From the NCBI RefSeq assembly GCF_016918735.1, contig NZ_JAFFPR010000060.1:372001-436000 (forward strand): a DNA stretch of 64,000 nt. The letters run 5' to 3'. Source of the stretch: Leptospira abararensis (GTDB taxonomy: Bacteria > Spirochaetota > Leptospiria > Leptospirales > Leptospiraceae). The position numbers and the translations under genes were made by a program. Position 1 is the stretch's first letter. Every line of letters begins with the position of its first letter. Below, one piece after another: positions 56,895 to 64,000 of this stretch. Under the pieces are notes generated by a model, which was given only the letters and a program-made list of their open reading frames with translations, did no database searches and was not told the DNA's origin.

Positions 56895-58896
56895 TGGGTG
56901 GTTGTATATTTCCTGTTTCTAAAATTCTCTTCACTCGTTCTAATTCTTTCAGAGCAACCCTAATGTCGGTTTCTCCACCTTCTTTAATGATTCGTTCATA
57001 GAACTCTTTTGCTTTGCTAAAATCTCTAGATTCCTCAGCCAAAACACCTAACCGAAACAATATCTTAATCAATGGAATTTTATTTTTTTTCGTTTCTAAT
57101 ACTCGAATCACTGCTTCTTGATCTTCAATTTTTAAGTCCATCAATCGATATTGAGATAGAATATCGTCGAGTGTAGTCACCATAAGATCTTTTTTGAGAT
57201 TTTGTTTTTTCTCGATAAGATCTTTGAGTTCTTTTTCCGCCAAAATCATTTTTTCATCTAACCTCTTCCATTGAGCAAAAGAGATGTTGAGTTTGTTTCT
57301 TTCTAATTCGTTTCGTTTGTGTTTTTTATCTTTTTTACTGAGATAATAATAAGCTATCGATTCTAGTTCAGTAAGTCCAGTATCCGTATCTAAAGCAGGA
57401 TTCCAGTCCTTACTATTTCGTTCTAACCAATACTCCAAAAAGGAAGCGGCACGATCGGGATCCCCAATCTGTGAATTAAAAAAAACACCAATTTCATAGG
57501 AAACTCTGGTTTTATCGACAGAATCTGGAGATAAGTTAAAATACTTTTCATAGTATTGACCTGCGATGATATTTCGTTTCAAATCTGCATTAATGGTTGC
57601 CAAACGAAGATTTGATTTTATGATTCTTTCCTGTTCTTCTGGGGATGGATTTTTTACTTTTAAAAGTTCAGCCAATCCCTTTTCATAAAAGTCAGTTGCT
57701 CTTTCTTTTTTACCATCCTGTCTGTATTGTTCTGCGATATCGGTTAACACCAAAGGATTTTCATTCCATAAACGATAGGCTCTTTCTAAAATAAGTTCAT
57801 AGGCAAAAAAGTCTGTGTTCCGCTTATAGTCGAATAATACATAAATACCTTTACCTGCAGTTCCTAATTTGTTAACAATTTTAAGACGTTCTTTGTTATC
57901 ATCTTCCAATTTCCTAACTACATTAGCAAATGCATACAGATCATTAGATTCAATTTGTTTTCGTTTATTAAGATAAGTCAAATATCTGAGATTCACTGAA
58001 TCATCATACTTCTGCTTTGTTTGTTTTCTATTTTCTTCCGCAGTTCGAACATCCTCTTTCCAAAGTTTCGATTGAGGGATTAAATCTGATAATTTTTTTC
58101 CTTCTCGAATCCAATTACTTTCCTTGAGATGAATTTCATCTTTTGTTTTTTTAAGTTTTTCTTCTGATTGTTTCCACTCATTAAACAAACGATCATGTTC
58201 TTTTGCAGATAAAGCATCATACCCCAGTAGATCTTCTTTTTGCCATTCCCCATTTCTAAACCCTTCTTCCGTCATTTCGAGAGGGTGGTATCTAAAGGCA
58301 GCGAGATAATGACGTAAGGCTGGCGCATATTTTTCCGACTCAACATGTAGTCGAGCAAGTCTTATGTGTAGATTATATAATAATGGGGAATCACGAACGA
58401 TATAGGTTTCAGAATTTTTATGAGTGCTCTGCCATAACAAAAGACGAATATCATTCATCTCCGTTCGCGAATTGTAAACATTCCCTTTTTCTCTATCTTC
58501 CCAGATTCGTTTTTCTTCAATAAACTGACTGTAATAACGTTTGAGTAAACCTTCCGCCTCACGAATCTTAGTTTCTAAATTTTTAGGTCCAGTATCGACG
58601 CTGACATCGACAGGAGTATCGGCTCCAGGGACAACTGGCACATCTTGGGCATTGGGATCTACAGGTTTCGGCTCTTCTCGAAGGGCAATTCCTGAATCTT
58701 CATCAATCGGGATTCTTTTTTCTGAATCTAGTGTTTGGATTTCTTCCGTCGATATTACTTGTAAGGGGGACAAATAAAGCCCAGATAGGGGGTTTCTGCG
58801 GTCCTCTTCTCCAGACCATAAATTCCCAACCCCAAAGAATAAAATGAACAAAGAAACGACAAAGGACCTCAGTTTCCCAAGAAAGTCACTTCCCAT
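56878..58896 (-). CDS. Large exported TPR/coiled-coil protein
   Basis: A protein of 672 residues from the ATG at 58896 (MGSDFLGKLRSF...), which gives a proper signal peptide ending near LWSGE; an ATG 17 codons upstream (58947) adds an acidic stretch that a signal peptide would not have. After a Pro/Val/Asp-rich segment come charged helices (EKLKKTKDEIH, KQTKQKYDDS) and several TPR-like hairpins (YRQDGKKERATDFYEKGLAE, LAEESRDFSKAKEFYERII). It is probably a periplasmic scaffold. No neighbour explains its task. Confidence 0.75.
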   Translation of the reverse strand: MGSDFLGKLRSFVVSLFILFFGVGNLWSGEEDRRNPLSGLYLSPLQVISTEEIQTLDSEKRIPIDEDSGIALREEPKPVDPNAQDVPVVPGADTPVDVSVDTGPKNLETKIREAEGLLKRYYSQFIEEKRIWEDREKGNVYNSRTEMNDIRLLLWQSTHKNSETYIVRDSPLLYNLHIRLARLHVESEKYAPALRHYLAAFRYHPLEMTEEGFRNGEWQKEDLLGYDALSAKEHDRLFNEWKQSEEKLKKTKDEIHLKESNWIREGKKLSDLIPQSKLWKEDVRTAEENRKQTKQKYDDSVNLRYLTYLNKRKQIESNDLYAFANVVRKLEDDNKERLKIVNKLGTAGKGIYVLFDYKRNTDFFAYELILERAYRLWNENPLVLTDIAEQYRQDGKKERATDFYEKGLAELLKVKNPSPEEQERIIKSNLRLATINADLKRNIIAGQYYEKYFNLSPDSVDKTRVSYEIGVFFNSQIGDPDRAASFLEYWLERNSKDWNPALDTDTGLTELESIAYYYLSKKDKKHKRNELERNKLNISFAQWKRLDEKMILAEKELKDLIEKKQNLKKDLMVTTLDDILSQYRLMDLKIEDQEAVIRVLETKKNKIPLIKILFRLGVLAEESRDFSKAKEFYERIIKEGGETDIRVALKELERVKRILETGNIQPPISESI

Positions 58897-59074
58897 CTTA
58901 TCACTCTTTTCTTTTCCCAGGTTTTCTGGGGCCCAATCCTGTTGCATACAATCCGATTCAGTTCCCTGATTTTAACTATCGGCGAAAAATCAAATTTCGA
59001 CAACCAAAAGGTGTTGTATAATTGCAATGACTAGCGTTCACTGTAAGGCAATCCACCGTAGATCTGGATTTCCT

Positions 59075-59743
59075 ATGTCAAAAAACATCGTTGAAAGGTA
59101 TCTCGTCCTCAAAAACAAATATCGAAATTATGATACCAAATATGCCCTCAAACGGATGCAAGCGTTTCGACTCGCCACCCAAGAATTGTCACGCAAAGGG
59201 TATGAAGTTGCCTTAGAACTTTTAGGATCAATCAACTTTGGAATTGTTGATCCCACTTCCGATGTTGACTGCATTTTGCTTTTGGAATGCGACTTACACA
59301 AAGATCAGAGTTGTTGCCCTGCTCACTGTACGAATCTGTCTTTTGTAAAAACAGAAATTTCTAAATTTGTTTCAAAAAGGTTAGCTCCAGAAACATTTAA
59401 CATTGATTATCTGGATACAATCAATTTGAAATATGTAGAAGAAAAAATCAGAACCGAATCTGTTCTTGGCGATGAGACTCTATATTGTTTATTATTTTAT
59501 AGAAATATTGGAAGGCCTGTCAATCGCCCTTTGTTTATTCCCTTTTGTGATCAACTGGAAGAAAACCACGACTTTGTAAAAGAAATTATGTCTTGGGCGG
59601 CCGAAGCATTGGAAGGGTATCTCAACACCAACCAACACAGAATGTCTTTCAACAAATACAATGAACGAATCAGAGCTCGAGGACTCAATCTTCCCGAAGG
59701 ATTACAACAAGAATTGCAAGCCTATATGGAAGGAAAATCTTAA
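59075..59743 (+). CDS. Nucleotidyltransferase-fold protein with Cys cluster
   Basis: A 222-residue protein from ATG 59075; a longer start at 59027 is possible. It carries the polymerase-beta signature GSINFGIVDPTSDVDC (Gly51-Ser52 with Asp63 and Asp65). A loop right after the catalytic strand contains C-C-P-A-H-C (80-85), which may bind metal. The C-terminal half is helical. Such proteins transfer nucleotides to RNA, proteins or small molecules; the target is unknown. A weak terminator-like hairpin follows the gene. Confidence 0.75.
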   Translation: MSKNIVERYLVLKNKYRNYDTKYALKRMQAFRLATQELSRKGYEVALELLGSINFGIVDPTSDVDCILLLECDLHKDQSCCPAHCTNLSFVKTEISKFVSKRLAPETFNIDYLDTINLKYVEEKIRTESVLGDETLYCLLFYRNIGRPVNRPLFIPFCDQLEENHDFVKEIMSWAAEALEGYLNTNQHRMSFNKYNERIRARGLNLPEGLQQELQAYMEGKS

Positions 59744-59761
59744 AGTTCACTAATATATAGT

Positions 59762-59780
59762 AAGGGTACGAGTACTTTTT
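59762..59780 (+). terminator. Weak hairpin with T-run after nucleotidyltransferase
   Basis: AAGGGTA-CGAG-TACTTTTT can form a short stem with G-U pairs, running into a T-tract. It is AT-rich and weak; it could stop transcription before the hybrid kinase gene. Confidence 0.3.
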
Positions 59781-59898
59781 AATCAAAAATATACAAAGAC
59801 CAAAATTCAATTTATAAAACTGAGTGTAAGAAATTCCTATTTAAAACCTCTCTTAATATTATTGTTTACCATAAAACTTGAATCTGTAATTTTTTGAC

Positions 59899-62403
59899 AT
59901 GCCGACAAGAATTTGGACAAAAAAAGGTAGGTTGTTTCCATACTTACTTTTGAACATTCTCCTTTTTATTTTTGTCGCCATTGCTTTTTTATTTTATACT
60001 GCTAGTGAAAGAAATATCGATGAGGCAGAAGAAAACCGTTACAAATCTTTACAAATCGCAAACGAACTCCGGCAATCCTCTGACCAACTCACAAACTTAG
60101 TAAGATTGTATGCGATCCAGAAAGAGGAAAAATACAAAATTTACTTTCAGATGATTTTGGATATTCGCGACGGGAATCGTCCGCGACCAAAAGATTATGA
60201 TAATGCTTATTGGGATTTAGTCATAGCCAACAAACTCCCTCCGCCCTCTGAAGAAGGAAAAGCCATCAGCATTTATGAATCCATGAAAAATGCTAAGTTT
60301 CTTGAGTCCGATTATTTATTACTTTCGGAATCAAAACGCAAATCTGACCAGTTGACAAAAATAGAGTTTGAAGCTATGTCCATTGTTGCTTCTGACATGA
60401 AAGTTGGATCCAAATCCAATCCACGTGCAATCAACTTACTATTCGATGATAACTATCTCCAAGCAAAAGCGGAGATTATGAAGCCAATCAATGATTTATA
60501 TTATCAACTCAATGATCGCACTACAAAAGCCATCGAAGATGCAAAAAGAAAAGTTTTTATCCTGAGGACAATACTCATTGTTTCCGGTGTATTTTTTGCA
60601 CTCAGTTTATTCCTTACACATAGGTCACTGACCGCAATCATTGGGGGAAGTGTCGATGAAGCTTTTCGTAGAATCTCTTTATTGGGGCAAGGAAACTTTT
60701 CTGGAGATATCCACCCTGTTTCCTTGAAAAATTCCATTCTCTATAGTTTAAATATTACACAAAAAAGATTACAGGAATTACATGAAGAAGGCGAATCCAC
60801 TAAACAACGATTAATAGAAAGCGAATCCAAACTTCGCAATATTTTAAACAATGTATCCGCATGTATTTATCTTAAAGACACAAGTGGTAGATATCTTTTT
60901 GCTAACCAAGCCGTATGTAATCTTTTTGGATATCCCTTAGAAGAAATTCTAAACCAAACAGATGAAAAATTCCTCGAAGAAGAAACTGCAAAAACAATCA
61001 TCGAAAACGATAGGACAGTTTTATTGGAAGGAAAAACACTTCATGCAGAGGAAGAAATCCACAATCGTTCCGATGGAAAAACATATTCTTTTCTTACTGT
61101 AAAAATCCCCTTAAGGAACCAAACCGGGGAAATTTATGCACTTTGTGGTATTTCCACAGATATTGGATTAACAAAAGAAATTCAAAAAGAACTAGAACGA
61201 GCAAAAAATTCCGCCGAAATTGCAAACCGAGCGAAGTCGGAATTTTTAGCATCCATGAGCCATGAAATTCGCACACCTCTAAATGGAGTGATTGGACTAA
61301 CACAAATCCTTTTTAGAACAAACTTAAATGAAGAACAAGAATCTCTTGTAAAGTCCATAGCATCTGCCGGAAAATCTTTGTTGCTCCTTCTAAATGATAT
61401 TCTTGATTTTTCAAAAATGGAAGCGGGAAAAATGAATATCGAAAAAAGCAAATTCGATATTCGTGATGCAGTAACTGAAATTTTTGATTTATTATCCATC
61501 GAATCCAAATCAAAAGCCATTGAGTTAAAACTTGAAATCGATCAGGATGTACCAGAGTTTATTTACTCGGATGTTGGTAGAATTCGCCAAATCATTTTCA
61601 ATTTACTTGGGAATGCTATTAAATTTACAGAGAAAGGTTCTGTTATATTACGACTTAAAAAAGAAATGCAGTGGATCCGGCTGGAAGTGGAAGATTCCGG
61701 AATTGGTATCCCTGATGAAAAAATTAAATCTATTTTTAATATGTTTTCACAAGCCGATGCATCTACTTCTCGTAAATATGGTGGAACGGGCTTGGGGCTT
61801 GCTATTTCAGAACGTTTGGTTTCGTTACTCGGAGGAACCATCGGAGCAGACAGTCAGCTAAACAAAGGAAGTTTATTTTGGTGCCTTTTTCCTTACGAAA
61901 ACCCAGATTCAACTAATATAAACAAAACGAATGTTTCAGAATTGATACAAACTGCCTCTTTGGAATCAATATTTTCTAACCAAAAGTTTTTGGTAGTCGA
62001 GGATAATGTATTAAATCAAAAAGTAATCGGTGGACTATTAAGAAAATATAATATTAATTTTGATTTAGCAGAAAACGGGGAAATTGCCGTTACTCTTTTT
62101 AAGCAAAATCAATATGATCTGATTCTAATGGACTGTGAAATGCCAGTAATGGATGGTTTTGAAGCCACATTAAAAATTAGAGAACTCGAAAAAACTAAAT
62201 CTGAAAAAATCATCATTTTGGCCGTCACGGCTCATGTCCTTACCGAACACAAAGAAAAATGTTTTGAAGTAGGTATGAATGGATTTATAAGCAAACCTTT
62301 TTATATAGAAAACTTATTACAAACTTATAAAGAGATATTAGATTCTAAAAAAAATAAATACACTAAAAATCAGAAAAAAATTAAAAATAATCATACCAAC
62401 TAA
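59899..62403 (+). CDS. Hybrid sensor histidine kinase / response regulator
   Basis: An 834-residue protein: membrane segment (about 12-34), a helical periplasmic sensor (about 35-215), second membrane segment (about 218-238), a linker, PAS domain (about 310-425), HisKA with His455 (SMSHEIRTPLNG), HATPase (NLLGNAIKFT, VEDSGIGIPDE, GTGLGLAI) and a C-terminal receiver with Asp745 (LILMDCEMPVMDG). It should pass phosphate from His455 to Asp745 and on to an Hpt protein not in the window. The 3' end overlaps the convergent ABM-like gene by four bases. Confidence 0.94.
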   Translation: MPTRIWTKKGRLFPYLLLNILLFIFVAIAFLFYTASERNIDEAEENRYKSLQIANELRQSSDQLTNLVRLYAIQKEEKYKIYFQMILDIRDGNRPRPKDYDNAYWDLVIANKLPPPSEEGKAISIYESMKNAKFLESDYLLLSESKRKSDQLTKIEFEAMSIVASDMKVGSKSNPRAINLLFDDNYLQAKAEIMKPINDLYYQLNDRTTKAIEDAKRKVFILRTILIVSGVFFALSLFLTHRSLTAIIGGSVDEAFRRISLLGQGNFSGDIHPVSLKNSILYSLNITQKRLQELHEEGESTKQRLIESESKLRNILNNVSACIYLKDTSGRYLFANQAVCNLFGYPLEEILNQTDEKFLEEETAKTIIENDRTVLLEGKTLHAEEEIHNRSDGKTYSFLTVKIPLRNQTGEIYALCGISTDIGLTKEIQKELERAKNSAEIANRAKSEFLASMSHEIRTPLNGVIGLTQILFRTNLNEEQESLVKSIASAGKSLLLLLNDILDFSKMEAGKMNIEKSKFDIRDAVTEIFDLLSIESKSKAIELKLEIDQDVPEFIYSDVGRIRQIIFNLLGNAIKFTEKGSVILRLKKEMQWIRLEVEDSGIGIPDEKIKSIFNMFSQADASTSRKYGGTGLGLAISERLVSLLGGTIGADSQLNKGSLFWCLFPYENPDSTNINKTNVSELIQTASLESIFSNQKFLVVEDNVLNQKVIGGLLRKYNINFDLAENGEIAVTLFKQNQYDLILMDCEMPVMDGFEATLKIRELEKTKSEKIIILAVTAHVLTEHKEKCFEVGMNGFISKPFYIENLLQTYKEILDSKKNKYTKNQKKIKNNHTN

Positions 62404-62717
62404 TTTTTAGTTACATGAATTATCCCTCCATCTCCGTAGGTTTTGGTAACTTCCGCAATGATCACTTGATACCCTTCATACCATTTAGAATATTGAGATT
62501 TTGCCAATGTATGATCAGAAAAAGTCTTAAGCGATTCGAGGCCAAGGTAGGTTTTAAAATAATAAACAACGGCCATTGTCCCCTTTTCTAAATTGACCCA
62601 ACTATCCTTTCCCAAATATTCAGGGTGACTTTCTACATACGATTCAATCGAAGAATCCAAAGTTTCAAATTCTTGATCTGATTTTTTTTGTTTAAAGATA
62701 AAAGTTGCACTAATCAT
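62400..62717 (-). CDS. ABM-like dimeric alpha/beta-barrel protein
   Basis: A 105-residue protein with the strand-helix-helix-strand pattern of the antibiotic biosynthesis monooxygenase (ABM) superfamily: MISATFIFKQ, GTMAVVYYFKTYLGLESL, YEGYQVIIAEV. Small ABM proteins act as monooxygenases or heme-binding enzymes, but many have no known function. No catalytic residues are clear. The assignment rests on fold pattern only. It lies three bases downstream of the MCP remnant. Confidence 0.6.
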   Translation of the reverse strand: MISATFIFKQKKSDQEFETLDSSIESYVESHPEYLGKDSWVNLEKGTMAVVYYFKTYLGLESLKTFSDHTLAKSQYSKWYEGYQVIIAEVTKTYGDGGIIHVTKN

Positions 62718-62719
62718 AA

Positions 62720-63078
62720 TTATAGTTTAAATAATGATAACTCACGATTTAATTCTAAAATCAAGGAATTTAACTCCGCTGATGATTTTGCAGTTTTTTC
62801 TGACATCATTGATAATTTTGCGGTATCGTTTGCCAGATGATGAACAGAAGAGCTCATTTCTTCATTCACTTTTTTTTTGTTCCTCTGTTGCAAAGGAAAC
62901 AGAGACTCGTTTAATCAAATCAGAAATTGTTTTTGTAGAAAAAGCTGTCCGTTCTGCGAGTTTTCCCACCTCAGAAGCAACAACCGCAAATCCCCTTCCC
63001 ATGTCCCCCGCTCTTGCCGCTTCAATAGAAGCATTTAATGCAAGTAAGTTGATTTGTTCGGAAATTTCTTTTTTGTTT
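62720..63078 (-). pseudogene. Remnant of methyl-accepting chemotaxis protein
   Basis: The minus strand encodes the chemoreceptor hairpin [20 protein letters not shown] followed by [20 protein letters not shown], then [18 protein letters not shown]. The frame breaks at a run of nine T (62870-62878); dropping one base joins it to [20 protein letters not shown] and a normal end at 62720. Upstream of the hairpin the frame meets TGA and no receptor sequence follows. Thus a 5'-deleted, frameshifted MCP fragment fills the only gap above 300 bases (62718-63171). The rest of the gap, 63079-63171, is AT-rich and shows nothing. Confidence 0.85.
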
Positions 63079-63171
63079 CAGAAGATTCGAATGATTCAGT
63101 AAAAAGGATACGAATTTAATAAAGGATGTAATTATCGATTTTTTTTGTAAATTAGAAGGACTCTAAATGTT

Positions 63172-63888
63172 TTAAGGAAAATTAGAAGCTTTGGTTTTTA
63201 CATTCTCTAAATGGCGAATGTCCTTACCCGTATTTAATCGCACAAGTTCTTCTGCTACGTTTACCGCATAGTCACCTAACCGTTCTAGTGCGAGGATGAT
63301 TCGATACACATCAGCAAATTCCTGTTTTTCCATATCAGGGACACAACGATATTTATGAAATGCTTGGTCACAAAGAGCATTCAATTCATCTTCTAAAGTA
63401 TTCACACTTCCCATAAACCTTTCTTTTTCTTCAACAAGGGATTCAATGGCCATTCCCGCAAGAGTGGTCACTCGTGATAAGATAAGAGTCATTGGTTCTT
63501 CATTTTTAAAAAGGCCTTTGCGAATGGTTTTATGGCGAAAAACATCAGCACAGTTGACCACTTGGTCTCCCATCCTTTCCATGTTTCTAGTAATCCGAAT
63601 GGCGGAGAGTGCAAAACGGAGTGGGTCTTTTTTTAAGACGATGTCGTTGTCCACATCTCCCATACCAAGAATGTTACGATTACTCACCGCTTCTAAAATG
63701 GCATTTTGGGAAAGGTTATCATTTTCCTTTTCCAAATCGTCAATCAAATCGTCTCGTTCTACAATACGTTCCGCTTGTGCATAATCATCATCTTCTAAAG
63801 CCTCACTTAAGAGAATGACCTGTTCCAAAACAAGTTCTGCCATGGAATACAAATTCTTTCTTAGGTAATAAAACTTTGAAATGATCAT
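63172..63888 (-). CDS. phoU: PhoU family phosphate regulatory protein
   Basis: A 238-residue all-helical protein with two PhoU repeats. The metal-binding E/DxxxD signatures are ERMGDQVVN in the first repeat and ERLGDYAVN in the second. PhoU couples the Pst phosphate transporter to PhoR-type kinases and limits phosphate uptake. No pst or pho genes are in the window. The first helix ([19 protein letters not shown]) belongs to the fold, supporting the start at 63888. Confidence 0.93.
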   Translation of the reverse strand: MIISKFYYLRKNLYSMAELVLEQVILLSEALEDDDYAQAERIVERDDLIDDLEKENDNLSQNAILEAVSNRNILGMGDVDNDIVLKKDPLRFALSAIRITRNMERMGDQVVNCADVFRHKTIRKGLFKNEEPMTLILSRVTTLAGMAIESLVEEKERFMGSVNTLEDELNALCDQAFHKYRCVPDMEKQEFADVYRIILALERLGDYAVNVAEELVRLNTGKDIRHLENVKTKASNFP

Positions 63889-63921
63889 ATTTTATAACTA
63901 TAAACGAAAACCTTTCGGTAG

Positions 63922-64000
63922 TTAGACGGTTGCTAACTCGGTGACTTCTTCCACAGTGAGAATTTTTTCAATATCAATTAGGATGATGAACCTGTTATCC
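63922..64000 (-). CDS. cheW: CheW-like chemotaxis protein, C-terminal end only
   Basis: Only the last 25 codons are inside the window, ending at TAA (63922). The visible sequence DNRFIILIDIEKILTVEEV is typical of the end of CheW, where the strand ILLIDIEKIL is conserved. CheW links receptors to CheA. It is partial because of the window edge. Its presence near an MCP remnant suggests a chemotaxis region beyond the window. Confidence 0.7.
   Translation of the reverse strand, partial: DNRFIILIDIEKILTVEEVTELATV

Noticed and set aside
62734..63102. A 122-codon plus-strand reading frame
   Set aside because: It is the antisense of the chemoreceptor remnant, whose minus-strand translation gives the conserved MCP hairpin.
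1..64000. CRISPR arrays, insertion sequences, prophage, toxin-antitoxin or defence genes
   Set aside because: No spaced direct repeats, transposase, integrase or phage-like proteins were seen; coding is continuous chromosomal core with few gaps.

Overview
The window looks like a chromosomal segment of a spirochaete of the genus Leptospira, most likely from the saprophytic (L. biflexa-like) branch. The inference rests on moderate-to-low GC, dense coding with ATGA/GTGA overlaps, lipoproteins with loose lipoboxes (FFNC, LTCG, FVQC, LIQC), many SpoIIE/STAS regulators, and Leptospira-style families such as DUF1574 next to an MBOAT acyltransferase and a degenerate GlmU-like protein. No insertion sequence, prophage, CRISPR array or rRNA was seen. 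There is one tRNA (Val, UAC).

Layout. 1-2.1 kb: three exported or hypothetical proteins (the first cut by the window edge). 2.0-5.1 kb (-): a DUF1574/SGNH-like plus MBOAT acyl-transfer pair and a NYN-domain nuclease. 5.2-7.4 kb (+): an SDR and an FAD oxidoreductase that match the DprE2/DprE1 epimerase pair. 7.5-13.7 kb (-): a seven-gene run from a small zinc-ribbon protein through rsmD, pbpC, a thioesterase and a SpoIIE phosphatase to an LptF/G permease. 13.8-17.2 kb (+): TPR protein, lipoprotein, SufE, serine hydrolase and a small Cys-containing protein. 17.2-20.3 kb (-): TonB-like protein, ruvB, htrA. 20.4-21.4 kb: DJ-1 family protein and a STAS protein. 21.0-28.2 kb (-): glmM, glmS, GlmU-like, alpha/beta hydrolase, carboxyltransferase and STAS in one tight run. 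28.3-28.7 kb (-): tRNA-Val and rpsT. 28.9-32.6 kb (+): three overlapping genes of unknown function and a degenerate thiolase with a C-terminal OB-like domain. 32.6-40.2 kb (-): ABC ATPase, permease, GldG, DUF4340, Yip1-like, mpl, pheS, nearly all overlapping. 40.3-43.2 kb: histidine kinase and response regulator, then adenosine kinase. 43.3-50.8 kb (+): TonB receptor with a beta-propeller lipoprotein, gpmI, a tandem serine hydrolase and a STAS protein. 50.8-53.2 kb (-): SpoIIE phosphatase with sensor and TPRs. 53.3-56.9 kb (+): poly-gamma-glutamate genes pgsB-pgsC-pgsW, a small membrane protein and a lipoprotein. 56.9-64 kb: TPR protein, nucleotidyltransferase, hybrid kinase, ABM-like protein, a decayed chemoreceptor fragment, phoU and the end of cheW.

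Themes. Much of the window serves the envelope: peptidoglycan and UDP-GlcNAc precursors (glmM, glmS, mpl, pbpC), LPS export (LptF/G), O-acylation, poly-gamma-glutamate and periplasmic protein quality control. A second theme is partner-switching regulation (two SpoIIE phosphatases, two STAS proteins, no adjacent anti-sigma kinase). The observations I rate highest are the DprE1/DprE2-like pair in a spirochaete, a palindromic element that seems to sit in frame inside the start of a lipoprotein gene, the thiolase-OB fusion with eroded catalytic motifs behind three unknown genes, and a candidate fourth component of the poly-gamma-glutamate locus.
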